Shown here: piece after piece, positions 7,647 through 16,160 of the stretch
How the letters are laid out: each line of letters opens with the position of its first letter
Numbering within the stretch: the first letter of the stretch is position 1
From: Bacteroidota bacterium
Lineage (GTDB): Bacteria; Bacteroidota; Bacteroidia; Chitinophagales; Chitinophagaceae
Direction of reading: 5' to 3'
Assembly (NCBI GenBank): GCA_018267615.1
Contig: JAFDYD010000023.1
Span: 1 to 52,258 of the forward strand
DNA: 52,258 nt
Program-made: the position numbers and the translations under genes
The notes under the pieces: generated by a model
Databases searched by the model: none
What the model was told of the DNA's origin: nothing
Seen by the model: only the letters and a program-made list of their open reading frames with translations

Positions 7647-8672
7647 ATGAAAAATAATAATCTATCAATTTTAGGAAGAGTGATGATCATCATCAGCAGC
7701 GCTTTGTTGCTGACGGTGCTATTTTTCCCAATGTGGCAGATTCAATTAGCGGCTCCACAATATCCAGAGGGACTTGTACTACTTATTTTCCCAGGTAAAC
7801 TGGGAGGCAATGTCGATATTATTAATGGGTTGAATCATTATATCGGAATGAAGACGCTTCATTCGAAAGACTTTTTTGAGTTTACGATTTTGCCTTACAT
7901 CATTGTATTTTTTTCGGCATCATTTTTATTGATCGGGATAATCGGGAAAAGAAAACTGCTCAATATTATCTTCATCCTCTTTGTTTGTTTTGGTGTAATT
8001 GCGATGATTGATTTTTGGAAATGGGAATATAATTATGGTCATAATCTCAACCCGGATGCTGCTATCATCGTGCCCGGTATGGCGTATCAACCTCCCTTGA
8101 TCGGCTTTAAGCAATTGCTGAATTTCGGTGCGTATTCGATTCCGGATATTGGCGGCTGGTTGTTTGTTGCGGTAGGTTGTATCCTTCTTTTTTTAGTATT
8201 GATCGAATGGCGCGCTGTAAAGAAAAAAAATCGTCTTGCGAAATCTATGGGCGGATTGGCGACAATTGCTTTGTTGTTTTTTTTCAGCTCATGTAATACA
8301 GCACCCAGGCCGATTATTGTCGGCAGAGATAATTGCGATTTTTGCAAGATGAAAGTAAGCGATAACAGATTTGGCGCAGAGATCATCACAAAAAAAGGTA
8401 AAGTTTACAAATTTGATGATGCACATTGCATAATTTCTTTTTTGCAGAGAGATAATTTTGATCGGAAAACTGTCGGAGAAATTTATCTAACGGACTTCGA
8501 CGGTGATCATTCGCTGCTCAAAGCAACCAAGGCCATGCTCTTGCACAGCGAAGGATTAAGAACTCCGATGGGTGGGAATATCGCCGCGTTCAATAATATG
8601 GATAGTTTAAAGAACGCAATGAAACAATACGAAGGTTCAATTCTTCTCTGGAGTGATTTGTATAAAGAATGA
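7647..8672 (+). CDS. nosL: NosL copper chaperone fused to an N-terminal four-helix membrane domain
   Basis: 341 residues. Residues 1-190 contain four hydrophobic helices (about 12-30, 84-100, 106-124, 170-188). A second hydrophobic segment ends in a lipobox-like FFFSSC (C216), then comes a NosL domain with copper-binding CDFCKM (230-235), the typical GKVYKFDDAHC stretch and a C-terminal GNIAAFNN. NosL delivers Cu(I) to NosZ in the periplasm. Most NosL proteins are small lipoproteins of about 170-200 residues; here a membrane protein is joined in frame. The internal lipobox could still be processed, or the helices could anchor the chaperone. The stop overlaps the nosD start (ATGA), so translation is coupled. 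Confidence 0.88.
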   Translation: MKNNNLSILGRVMIIISSALLLTVLFFPMWQIQLAAPQYPEGLVLLIFPGKLGGNVDIINGLNHYIGMKTLHSKDFFEFTILPYIIVFFSASFLLIGIIGKRKLLNIIFILFVCFGVIAMIDFWKWEYNYGHNLNPDAAIIVPGMAYQPPLIGFKQLLNFGAYSIPDIGGWLFVAVGCILLFLVLIEWRAVKKKNRLAKSMGGLATIALLFFFSSCNTAPRPIIVGRDNCDFCKMKVSDNRFGAEIITKKGKVYKFDDAHCIISFLQRDNFDRKTVGEIYLTDFDGDHSLLKATKAMLLHSEGLRTPMGGNIAAFNNMDSLKNAMKQYEGSILLWSDLYKE

Positions 8673-9907
8673 GAAAGAAAATATTTATATCAGCTTGTTT
8701 TTTCTTCGCGTGCATTGCTGTTTCGGCAAGGGTAATCAAGGCCGGGAAACATCAAGCTTATCCATCTATTCAGCAGGCGATCGATGCATCGGTTCCCGGA
8801 GATACTGTTTGGGTTGAAGCTGGTGTTTATCGTGAAAAAAATATTGTCATCAAAAAATCCATTTTCTTATCAGGAGATCATTATCCGGTTTTGGATGGAG
8901 AACATCATTATGAAATCCTCTCGGTAAAAGCACCCAACGTAACTATCAAAGGATTTAAGCTGATGAACTCGGGTATTTCCAGTCTTGAAGATATTGCAGG
9001 ATTAAAAATTTATAATGTTAGCGGTGTGGTAGTTGATAGTAATATTTTACAGAATACATTCTTCGGTATTTATGTACAGGGAGGAAAGAATTGTATTATT
9101 ACGAACAATCAACTCAAAGCTTCTTCACAAACCGAGCAGCAAAGTGGTAATGGTATTCACTGTTGGAAATGCGACAGCATGCAGATTACAGGAAACAATA
9201 TTTCCGGGCATCGCGACGGAATTTATTTTGAGTTCGTGACCAATTCCATTATCTGGCGAAATATTTCTACGCATAATATACGGTATGGACTTCATTTCAT
9301 GTTTTCAAATAACGACGCGTACATTACAAACGTATTTCAAAATAATGGCGCGGGTGTATCGGTCATGTTTACGCGTGGCGTGAAGATGTTCAACAATCGC
9401 TTTGAAGATAATTGGGGTGATGGCGCTTTCGGATTATTGCTGAAAGAAATTTCCGACAGCTATGTGATCGGCAACAAATTCATCGATAATACCAGTGGAA
9501 TTTTTATGGAAGGAGTGAGCCGCGTGCAAATAGAAAGAAATGAATTTAAAAAAAATGGATGGGGAATGAAGATCCAGGCGAGTTGCATGGATAATAAAAT
9601 TGCGGAAAATAATTTTCTCGCCAACACCTTCGATGTCGGCACAAACGGATCATTGGTTTTAAATAGTTTCGATGGTAATTATTGGGATAAATATGAAGGA
9701 TATGATCTGAATAAAGACAATAGGGGAGATATTCCATATCATCCTGTGAGCTTGTTCTCCGTGATCGTCGAGAAAAATCCGCCGTCGATGATGCTGTTCA
9801 GAAGTTTTATGACTTCGTTGATGGATAAAGCAGAAAAAATTTTGCCAAGTCTCACACCGGAAAATTTGAAAGATGATTTCCCATACATGAAACCATTACC
9901 ATTATGA
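8669..9907 (+). CDS. nosD: NosD periplasmic copper-site maturation protein
   Basis: 412 residues with a cleavable signal peptide (about 1-21, ending AVSA) and a right-handed parallel beta-helix of repeating Asn/Gly/Ile-rich coils (typical runs NNQLKASS, NNRFEDNWGDG, NKFIDNTSGI), as in NosD and other CASH-domain proteins. NosD works with NosF and NosY to assemble the CuZ [4Cu:2S] site of NosZ. It overlaps nosL and nosF by 4 bp on each side (ATGA), implying coupled translation. Length and architecture are normal. Confidence rests on the operon plus the fold. Confidence 0.93.
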   Translation: MRKKIFISACFFFACIAVSARVIKAGKHQAYPSIQQAIDASVPGDTVWVEAGVYREKNIVIKKSIFLSGDHYPVLDGEHHYEILSVKAPNVTIKGFKLMNSGISSLEDIAGLKIYNVSGVVVDSNILQNTFFGIYVQGGKNCIITNNQLKASSQTEQQSGNGIHCWKCDSMQITGNNISGHRDGIYFEFVTNSIIWRNISTHNIRYGLHFMFSNNDAYITNVFQNNGAGVSVMFTRGVKMFNNRFEDNWGDGAFGLLLKEISDSYVIGNKFIDNTSGIFMEGVSRVQIERNEFKKNGWGMKIQASCMDNKIAENNFLANTFDVGTNGSLVLNSFDGNYWDKYEGYDLNKDNRGDIPYHPVSLFSVIVEKNPPSMMLFRSFMTSLMDKAEKILPSLTPENLKDDFPYMKPLPL

Positions 9908-10614
9908 TCATCGCAAATAATGTATCAAAACGGTTTTCCAAATTGCAAGCGTTGAATAACGTATCTGTTACTTGCAACCGGGGGGAATGCATTGCGCTGA
10001 TCGGTCCGAATGGAAGCGGCAAAACAACATTCATAAAAAGTATCCTGGGCATGGTTGTGCCCGACAGTGGTTTCATCACGTTCAATGGAAAAAATATTTC
10101 ACACGACTGGTTGTACCGAGAACAAATTGGCTATATGCCGCAAATCGGGAATTACCCGGAACAAATGACCATCGGCCAATTATTTGGTATGATAAAAGAT
10201 ATTCGAAAAAATAAATCAAACACGAATTGCGATGAGGAGTTGATAACCGCATTTGGATTGGATCAGCTAATGCATAAACGCATGCGCACATTATCCGGCG
10301 GAACAAGGCAAAAAGTAAGTGCAGCACTTGCATTTTTATTTAATCCTGCTGTACTCATTCTCGACGAGCCCACTGCCGGTCTTGATCCTGTTGCATCGGA
10401 AATTTTAAAAGAGAAAATAATAAATGAAAAACAAAAAGGAAAATTGATTCTGATTACCTCGCATATATTGAGTGAGCTTGACGGACTTGTGACGCAGGTG
10501 ATTTATATGCAGGATGGTAGCCTGGTATTTCACAAAACCATTGAAAATTTGCGGAAGGATACCGGCGAGGAAAAATTAGCCAAGGCGATTGCCAGTGTCA
10601 TGCAAAAGAAATAG
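9904..10614 (+). CDS. nosF: NosF ABC-transporter ATPase
   Basis: 236-residue nucleotide-binding domain with Walker A GPNGSGKTT (about 37-45), signature LSGGTRQK (about 136-143), Walker B VLILDEPTAGLDP (about 158-170) and a switch His in ITSHIL. It powers the NosDFY complex, which is needed for CuZ biogenesis of N2O reductase. It overlaps nosD by 4 bp and lies 4 bp before nosY. The ABC-2-type pairing with the following permease supports the call. Confidence 0.95.
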   Translation: MIIANNVSKRFSKLQALNNVSVTCNRGECIALIGPNGSGKTTFIKSILGMVVPDSGFITFNGKNISHDWLYREQIGYMPQIGNYPEQMTIGQLFGMIKDIRKNKSNTNCDEELITAFGLDQLMHKRMRTLSGGTRQKVSAALAFLFNPAVLILDEPTAGLDPVASEILKEKIINEKQKGKLILITSHILSELDGLVTQVIYMQDGSLVFHKTIENLRKDTGEEKLAKAIASVMQKK

Positions 10615-10618
10615 TTAG

Positions 10619-11386
10619 ATGAAAAAAATTACCAAATATGTGATAGCAGATATTTTGCGGAATAAAATCGTGATTGGATATACCGCATTCCTGCTGGTGA
10701 TTTCTCTAAGCGTTTTTAACCTGGAAGATAACAGCACAAAAGGATTGCTAAGTCTTTTAAATATTATATTGATCATCGTACCGCTGGTTTGTATTATTTT
10801 CTCCACAATTTATATTTATAACAGCTCGGAATTTGTGGAGCTGCTGGTTAGTCAGCCTTTGCATAGAAGAAATATTTGGATCAGCCTGTTTACCGGTCTT
10901 GTTTCGTCACTAGCATTTGCTTTTTTTGCGGGCGTAGGAATTCCAATTATACTATACGCACCATCTGCCACCGGGATGATCATGCTTGCGATGGGTTTGA
11001 TATTGTCTGTAATTTTTGTCGCGATTGCAATGCTGGCTGCAGTCATCACAAGAGATAAAGCAAAAGGCATTGGCATTTCGATTTTGTTATGGCTTTATTT
11101 TTCATTGTTGTTTGATGGAATCGTATTGTTCCTCCTTTTTCAATTCCAGGATTATCCATTGGAGAAAGCCATGGTAGTAGTCAGTGCTTTTAACCCGATC
11201 GATTTGGGAAGAATATTGATTTTATTGAAGATGGATATTTCTGCGTTGATGGGATATACCGGCGCAATCTTCAAAGATTTTTTTGGAACCGGCTTGGGTT
11301 TTTCCATTTCTTTGGCGATATTATTTTTGTGGATGATTATACCGACCTGGTTGTCTCTGAGAAAATTCAATAAAAAAGATTTGTAA
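10619..11386 (+). CDS. nosY: NosY ABC-transporter permease
   Basis: 255-residue ABC-2-type membrane protein with about six transmembrane segments (around 15-33, 40-65, 90-115, 120-145, 155-175, 225-247) and no catalytic motif. It is the membrane subunit partnering NosF and NosD in CuZ-site assembly. It is the last recognisable gene of the operon. A repeat-rich intergenic region follows, which probably ends the transcription unit. Confidence 0.93.
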   Translation: MKKITKYVIADILRNKIVIGYTAFLLVISLSVFNLEDNSTKGLLSLLNIILIIVPLVCIIFSTIYIYNSSEFVELLVSQPLHRRNIWISLFTGLVSSLAFAFFAGVGIPIILYAPSATGMIMLAMGLILSVIFVAIAMLAAVITRDKAKGIGISILLWLYFSLLFDGIVLFLLFQFQDYPLEKAMVVVSAFNPIDLGRILILLKMDISALMGYTGAIFKDFFGTGLGFSISLAILFLWMIIPTWLSLRKFNKKDL

Positions 11387-11437
11387 TCATGAAAAGACAT
11401 AATGTTCGGTAGCAATATAATTTAATATTTCATCAGC

Positions 11438-11535
11438 GTCATTTCGAACGAAGTCTCGTAGCGAGGCGAAGAGACGAAGTGAGAAATCCCCGGCTATTGA
11501 AAGGAATTTTCAAATTAGTTGGCTGGGGATTTCTC
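11438..11535. repeat. Intergenic repeat with CGTCATTTCGAACGAAGT word and a GAGAAATCCCC/GGGGATTTCTC stem
   Basis: The imperfect inverted repeat pairs GAGAAATCCCCGGC (about 11481-11494) with GCTGGGGATTTCTC (about 11522-11535). An upstream small stem pairs GTCTC with GAGAC. The leading word GTCATTTCGAA recurs at 42269. It lies between the nosY stop and the haemoglobin gene. I see no other feature in 11387-11655. Confidence 0.6.
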
Positions 11536-11655
11536 ATCCGCCGTAACATTAAAGTATTGTTAGTCTCCAATGGCGGGATTGGAAATGATGATAATAAAAT
11601 ATCAGCTGCACCAGTTGAAGAAAATTGAGTCACTGTTAGTACAACAAACAGTCGG

Positions 11656-12042
11656 ATGAAAAAAGATATCGAAACAAAACATGATATTGAAGTACTCGTA
11701 AATAGCTTCTACGATAAGGTGAAGCAAGATCCTGTCATCGGGTATATTTTTGTTGATTTGGTTAAGGTGAACTGGGAAAAACATCTTCCTGTGATGTATG
11801 ATTTTTGGGAGAACGCACTTTTTTATACAGGAAATTATACAGGGAACCCGATGGAGATGCACAAAAGATTACATCATTTTGCAACATTGAAACCGGAACA
11901 TTTTCAACAATGGACAAAATTATTTATGTCTACTGTCGATGATTTGTTTTCCGGTGAAAAAGCTTTGCTGGCAAAACAAAGAGCGCTCAGTATCTCAAAC
12001 ATCATGCAGATCAAAATTCTTCACGATGATAAAAAAGAATGA
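11656..12042 (+). CDS. Truncated haemoglobin, probably group III
   Basis: 128-residue 2-on-2 globin. The segment HLPVMYDFWENALF followed by YTGNPMEMHKRLHHF and EHFQQWTKLFMSTVDDLF fits the group III pattern. The haem-ligating proximal His lies in the His-rich F-helix region (H69, H73, H74). Such globins bind O2 or NO in the cytoplasm, and group III members are linked to nitrosative stress in other bacteria. Position between the nos operon and alcohol dehydrogenase fits an NO- or low-O2-related role. I found no clear operator for it; the promoter is not identified. Confidence 0.88.
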   Translation: MKKDIETKHDIEVLVNSFYDKVKQDPVIGYIFVDLVKVNWEKHLPVMYDFWENALFYTGNYTGNPMEMHKRLHHFATLKPEHFQQWTKLFMSTVDDLFSGEKALLAKQRALSISNIMQIKILHDDKKE

Positions 12043-12262
12043 GAGAACAATTTTCAGTGTAGTCGTTCTCCCGGTGGTGTACCGGTTTGATTTTTTACGG
12101 GTGTAAGGTTGAGGGTGTAGGTTATAGCCGTTTACAAAATCAATAATGCTACTACGTGTGAAAAATAAACACCGTGAGACGAAATAAAGCGTGCCATACC
12201 TTCTGCGCCTAACCCTACAACTTTCAAAAATCGAACTCAGTCACTATCGCTTTATCGATTGG

Positions 12263-12328
12263 ATGATATTAATCACTCCAGTTCCTAATCGGGGTCATTC
12301 TCAAGTATAAACGAAGAGTGTAAGTTGC
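12263..12328 (+). promoter_or_regulatory. Probable promoter of the alcohol dehydrogenase with one or two Crp/Fnr-like boxes
   Basis: A good dyad ATGAT-ATTA-ATCAC lies at 12263-12276 (9 of 10). A weaker site CTAAT-CGGG-GTCAT at 12285-12298 stands exactly 22 bp before TAAGTTGC (12321-12328), the same 44-bp geometry as at ric. It is unclear which site matters. Apart from this and a weak hairpin after the globin stop, the 303-bp gap 12043-12346 contains nothing I recognise. Confidence 0.4.
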
Positions 12329-12346
12329 ACTTTAAAACTAAAAATT

Positions 12347-13387
12347 ATGAAAGCTTTAGTATATCATGGTCCGAATAAAAAATCATGGGAAGAAAAACCG
12401 AAACCGGTGATACTCGAATCCACGGATGCAATTGTGAGGATAACAAAAACGACGATATGCGGAACGGATTTGCATATCATGAAAGGCGATGTGCCCGAGG
12501 TAACAGACGGAAGAATACTCGGTCATGAAGGTGTTGGCATCATCGAAGAAGTGGGAGGAGCGGTCACGAATTTTAAAAAAGGAGATCATGTACTGATCTC
12601 TTGTATTTCTTCATGCGGTAAATGCGAATATTGCAAACGTGGTATGTATTCGCATTGTGAAAAAGGCGGATGGATACTCGGTCATCTCATTGACGGAACA
12701 CAGGCGGAATATGTAAGAATTCCACTCGCAGATAATAGTCTCTATCATATTCCTGAAAAAAGCGATGAAGAAGCGCTCGTGATGCTGAGCGATATTTTGC
12801 CAACCGGTTTTGAATGCGGCGTATTAAATGGAAAAATAAAACCTGGGGACTCGGTTGCGATTGTTGGCTCCGGACCGATAGGACTGGCTTCATTACTCAC
12901 CGCACAATTTTATGCACCTGCAGAAATTATTATGATCGATCCGGATGATAATAGGCTTGAGGTTTCAAAAACGATGGGAGCAACGCACACGATCAACAAT
13001 ACGAAAGAAGATGCTGTGAAGAAGACAAAGCAATTGACGTCGAACAAAGGCGCCGATACCGTGATTGAAGCCGTTGGTATTCCTGCAACTTTTGAATTGT
13101 GTCAGCAGTTAGTTGCAGCCGGAGGAACTATTGCAAATATCGGTGTGCATGGAAAAAGTGCCGAGCTTCACCTGGAATCTTTGTGGGCACATAATATTAC
13201 CATCACCACCCGGTTGGTAGATACCGTTTCTACGCCGATGTTACTCAAAACGGTTCAATCAAAAAGACTTAATTCGAAACAACTCATCACACACCATTTT
13301 AATTTATCGGAAATAATCAAAGCATACGACACATTTCAAAATGCAGCGAGAGAAAAAGCGTTGAAGGTAATCCTTATCAATGGGTGA
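12347..13387 (+). CDS. Zinc-dependent alcohol dehydrogenase (medium-chain family)
   Basis: 346-residue MDR-family oxidoreductase, NAD(P)-dependent. Catalytic zinc ligands are visible (C38 in TICGTDLH, H60-E61 in GHEGVG), as is a structural-zinc lobe with four cysteines (C90, C93, C96, C104) and the Rossmann motif GSGPIGLAS. It would interconvert alcohols and aldehydes or ketones in the cytoplasm; substrate cannot be told. It is a single-gene unit with a strong terminator just downstream. The upstream region has a Crp/Fnr-like box, so a role in redox balance under low oxygen is plausible. Confidence 0.9.
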   Translation: MKALVYHGPNKKSWEEKPKPVILESTDAIVRITKTTICGTDLHIMKGDVPEVTDGRILGHEGVGIIEEVGGAVTNFKKGDHVLISCISSCGKCEYCKRGMYSHCEKGGWILGHLIDGTQAEYVRIPLADNSLYHIPEKSDEEALVMLSDILPTGFECGVLNGKIKPGDSVAIVGSGPIGLASLLTAQFYAPAEIIMIDPDDNRLEVSKTMGATHTINNTKEDAVKKTKQLTSNKGADTVIEAVGIPATFELCQQLVAAGGTIANIGVHGKSAELHLESLWAHNITITTRLVDTVSTPMLLKTVQSKRLNSKQLITHHFNLSEIIKAYDTFQNAAREKALKVILING

Positions 13388-13405
13388 TTGAAAAATATAA
13401 AACTC

Positions 13406-13439
13406 CACCCCGTCAGCGGTCGAAGACCCTGACGGGGTG
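13406..13439 (+). terminator. Strong hairpin terminator after the alcohol dehydrogenase
   Basis: An 11-bp GC-rich stem (CACCCCGTCAG with CTGACGGGGTG) is continued by an inner GGTC/GACC stem across a 1-nt bulge, followed by TTGTATT. It starts 18 bp after the stop codon. Confidence 0.75.
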
Positions 13440-13535
13440 TTGTATTAAATAAATAATTCAACAGTCTTTTACATGATCGTCACCTGGATGAAAACCGCCG
13501 TCGGGGTTTTGTTGATTGACCAAGGTTATTCCATT

Positions 13536-13558
13536 CTTTGTGCCTTTGCGTCTTCGTG
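13536..13558. repeat. Orphan half of a CTTTGTGCC...TCTTCGTG repeat word
   Basis: Contains CTTTGTGCC, TTTGCGTCTTCGTG, the words used in the palindromes at 38760-38823 and 39921-40074, but without a complementary arm nearby. It is the only notable item in 13440-13683 besides a possible promoter near 13640-13676. Confidence 0.5.
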
Positions 13559-13683
13559 CGCCATTTCCTTTCCGAATTAGATTCAATCTGAAGATTCCTG
13601 ATAAAATTCATCTCACTAACTGACCCTAGTCCTGACTTTGCCCATCCCGGGAAAATATATTTACACTATAAATTGCAACAGTC

Positions 13684-14805
13684 ATGAAAGGTGTGTATAA
13701 AATAGGCAGACTCGGAGGAATAGATATTTCTATTCATTGGACGTTTTTCTTTCTCATATCGTGGATGGTTTTGGTGAACTACTTGTCCGATTTCACCATC
13801 GAAAGTATAATATGGAGTGTGATTCTCTTTGTCTCAATATTACTTTCCATATTGGCGCATGAATTTGGTCATGCCGTAGTAGCAAGATATTTCGGTGTAC
13901 AGGCATCCGGAATTATACTGATGCCAATTGGCGCAGTTGCAAGTGTGCCTTCATTGCCAAAAAATCCGAGAAAAGAATTGCTGATCATGTTGGCCGGCCC
14001 TTTTACGAATCTGATCATTTCAGCTTTGTTGCTTTTATTCATCGATCCATATCGCGCTTATTGGAATGAAGCTGAGAATATCGGTGTTGTTAATCCCGCA
14101 GATTTTTTATTTCAATTGCAGGTCATTAATCTTTCTTTAGCAATTTTTAATTTGATCCCCGCTTTTCCGCTGGATGGTGGTAGAATTCTAAGAAACCTGC
14201 TCGCTATTAAAATGAATATCGTGAAAGCAACTCATATCACCGGAGTGATTAGCATGGTGATTGGATATGCGATGGTTGCGTGGGGCATAATCATTGCGCG
14301 TCCTTTGTTGTTACTCGCAGGAGTGTTTATCATTTTCGCAGCATCTGCGGAAAAATATTACCTGCAGTTAAAAACGATGGCATACGGTCTCACTTTGCTG
14401 GACGTGGTAATGCACGAGTACAGTGGACTAAACGCTGATGCTTCGGTGAATGAAGTTGCTTTCATGCTTACAAATAATCATAGTAAATATTTTGTGGTAA
14501 TGGAAGAAGGGAAGCCTGTCGGCACAATCAACAGGATGAAGATTATTAAATCGATTGCGGAAAAAAATTATGATCTGAAAATAAAAGACCTGATGAAGAA
14601 AAATCTCGAATACCTGGATGCAGACATGAAAGTCGAAAATGTTATCGAAAAATTAGCGGGCAGGGAAGATCGGTTGTACCCGGTAATGCAGAAGAACCAA
14701 TTTGCCGGCGTAGTGAACTTTCGATATATCATCGAGTATTTATTGATTCATAGTTCGTCAACAAAAGAGTATGATCGGATCAAATCATTCGCAGGAGTCG
14801 CGTGA
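13684..14805 (+). CDS. Site-2 protease-like M50 metalloprotease with C-terminal CBS domains
   Basis: 373-residue integral membrane zinc protease. The zinc motif HEFGH is at 59-63 in a membrane segment, and the second ligand motif NLIPAFPLDGGRILR contains D164. About six hydrophobic segments make up residues 15-235, and the C-terminal third (about 245-365) is a cytoplasmic CBS pair that may bind an adenosyl nucleotide. This matches the SpoIVFB/Rip3-type group, which cleave membrane-bound substrates within the bilayer. Substrate is unknown. It precedes the small envelope-stress-like genes and follows the alcohol dehydrogenase. Catalytic residues are all present. Confidence 0.9.
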   Translation: MKGVYKIGRLGGIDISIHWTFFFLISWMVLVNYLSDFTIESIIWSVILFVSILLSILAHEFGHAVVARYFGVQASGIILMPIGAVASVPSLPKNPRKELLIMLAGPFTNLIISALLLLFIDPYRAYWNEAENIGVVNPADFLFQLQVINLSLAIFNLIPAFPLDGGRILRNLLAIKMNIVKATHITGVISMVIGYAMVAWGIIIARPLLLLAGVFIIFAASAEKYYLQLKTMAYGLTLLDVVMHEYSGLNADASVNEVAFMLTNNHSKYFVVMEEGKPVGTINRMKIIKSIAEKNYDLKIKDLMKKNLEYLDADMKVENVIEKLAGREDRLYPVMQKNQFAGVVNFRYIIEYLLIHSSSTKEYDRIKSFAGVA

Positions 14806-14889
14806 TCAAAACCATTTTTAATAGGAATAAAAATTTATCTCAAAAAAGGAAGGTATTTATTTTAATAGATACCGCCGAAACCTCAAGCT

Positions 14890-15309
14890 ATGAAACTAAA
14901 AATAGACAGCGATTCATCCATCCGTGATATTCAGGATCAGTTCAACACATATTATCCTTATTTGAAAATTGAATTTTTTAAGAATAATCATCAGGCGTTT
15001 AAATTATCCGCTAAAGCGGACAGGATCGATCCGCACAAACGAATAAACGATTTGGTCAATATCGATAAATCTTCAACCATCAACATCGACGAAAAAACTA
15101 CGGTCGCTGTTCTCGAGCAGCAACTGTCGGAGAAATTTGGATTGTCGGCCCAGGTGTTTCGCAAATCCGGAAAACTGTGGATTGAAACATCATTGACAGA
15201 TAACTGGACGCTGGACAAACAAAATAGGGAGGGGGAGTTCATCAGCAAAACAGGAGACGATGGACCCAAATACGATCAACCGGAGTATGATCGTGATGCG
15301 CTCGATTGA
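14890..15309 (+). CDS. Small hypothetical protein, 139 residues
   Basis: A charged soluble protein with no signal peptide or membrane segment. Its first half (SIRDIQDQFNTYYPYLKIEFF) and middle (TTVAVLEQQLSEKFGLSAQVFRKSG) look like two copies of an alpha/beta unit in which a helix of type xxIQDQFxxxYPYLKIEF is followed by a strand. The C-terminus is acidic and probably disordered. I do not recognise a named family. The nearest plus-strand neighbours are the M50 protease gene (84 bp upstream) and the YtxH-like gene (194 bp downstream). Confidence 0.65.
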   Translation: MKLKIDSDSSIRDIQDQFNTYYPYLKIEFFKNNHQAFKLSAKADRIDPHKRINDLVNIDKSSTINIDEKTTVAVLEQQLSEKFGLSAQVFRKSGKLWIETSLTDNWTLDKQNREGEFISKTGDDGPKYDQPEYDRDALD

Positions 15310-15424
15310 AATAGCCTTCCATCTTTTCCAATGCAGCCAACAGATATTGCTAAGCAAATATTTTCTGTACAGATGTCATCACTATCAACTGGTGAATAGA
15401 CTTTGATAGTAATCATCGGAACAG

Positions 15425-15468
15425 GTGAGCCAGGTCATTGTTATTGGGTGATACAAAAAATACTTTTG
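15425..15468 (+). promoter_or_regulatory. Promoter of the YtxH-holin cluster with a Crp/Fnr-like box
   Basis: A perfect -7 box TACTTTTG (15461-15468) is preceded by TTG at about -33 and, exactly 22 bp upstream, by GTGAG-CCAG-GTCAT (15425-15438). The latter keeps the TGA-N6-TCA core. The transcript would start about 30 bp before the ATG at 15504. Confidence 0.5.
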
Positions 15469-15503
15469 GTATCATATCAAACAATCAATTAAAACAAATT
15501 ATA

Positions 15504-15782
15504 ATGAAAAACTCATCCAAAGTCCTCACTGCCGTCGCCGTTGGAATGGCTGCAGGCGGCACACTCGGCGCATTGTTTGGCACTGATAAAGGTTCTGAAG
15601 CCAGGAAAAAATTGAGGAAAGAAGCAAAGAAGCTGATGGATTCCTTACATCATAAATGCACAAAAGAGAGCCTGATTATGGTGAAAGAAAAGCTCGAAGA
15701 ACATAGGCAAAGACTCGAGCATCATTTGCAAAAAATCAATACGAGGCTCGGAGAATTGGAAAACAATAATGTTCAATCATAA
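15504..15782 (+). CDS. YtxH-like small stress protein
   Basis: 92 residues from the ATG at 15504; a longer reading from 15438 would start inside the promoter. An N-terminal glycine-rich hydrophobic segment (about 6-24, AVAVGMAAGGTLGALFG) is followed by DKGSEARKKLRKEAKKL, the hallmark of YtxH/gas-vesicle-like stress proteins, and then a long amphipathic coiled-coil helix. Probably anchored to the inner membrane. The exact function of the family is unknown; members are often stress-induced. It is 9 bp upstream of the holin-like gene. Confidence 0.8.
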   Translation: MKNSSKVLTAVAVGMAAGGTLGALFGTDKGSEARKKLRKEAKKLMDSLHHKCTKESLIMVKEKLEEHRQRLEHHLQKINTRLGELENNNVQS

Positions 15783-15791
15783 ATTGAGTAT

Positions 15792-16160
15792 ATGCACGAA
15801 GAATTTAAAAAAGTGGAAGAAGCGGCCGGGCATTTTAAAAGTTATGTGAATAATAAAATTACGCAGGTCAAGGTTGGTGTTGCCGAAAAAGTGTCGGATG
15901 TGCTTTCGATTATTATTGCAAAAACAATTATTGCTTTTGTGATTTATTTTGCAGTGTTATTCGGTAGTGCAGCCGCGGCGTATGCATTGGGTGCTTATTT
16001 CGGAAAAATGTGGTTGGGATGCCTGATCGTAGCCGGATTTTATTTTCTTGTGGGTATTGTGATATGGCTTTCGCGTGAACGCGTGCTTCGTATTCCAATT
16101 CTGAATGGGCTGATCAATCGATTATTCATTGATGAAATCAAAAATCATGAGAAAAATTAA
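15792..16160 (+). CDS. Phage-holin-superfamily-like membrane protein
   Basis: 122 residues: a soluble N-terminal helix (about 1-38), two transmembrane segments (about 43-70 and 75-98), and a basic amphipathic tail. This resembles the Actinobacterial holin-X/III superfamily (DUF1469-like) of bacterial chromosomes, which is commonly found next to YtxH-type proteins; no phage genes are present here. Likely an inner-membrane protein with an envelope-stress role. It overlaps the next gene by 14 bp. Confidence 0.75.
   Translation: MHEEFKKVEEAAGHFKSYVNNKITQVKVGVAEKVSDVLSIIIAKTIIAFVIYFAVLFGSAAAAYALGAYFGKMWLGCLIVAGFYFLVGIVIWLSRERVLRIPILNGLINRLFIDEIKNHEKN

Noticed and set aside
8200..8320. NosL membrane part and chaperone part as two genes with a sequencing frameshift
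   Set aside because: The frame is continuous with no stop or shift between the parts, so a fusion is the simplest reading.
12043..12346. Hidden small RNA or gene between the globin and alcohol dehydrogenase
   Set aside because: Only a weak hairpin after the globin stop (GAGAAC/GTTCTC) and diffuse GGGTGTAGG-like words; no start, ribosome site or strong structure.
13632..13676. Tenth Crp/Fnr-box promoter, before the M50 protease gene
   Set aside because: CTGAC-TTTG-CCCAT keeps only one half-site and stands 23 bp, not 22, from TAAATTGC. Too weak to count.
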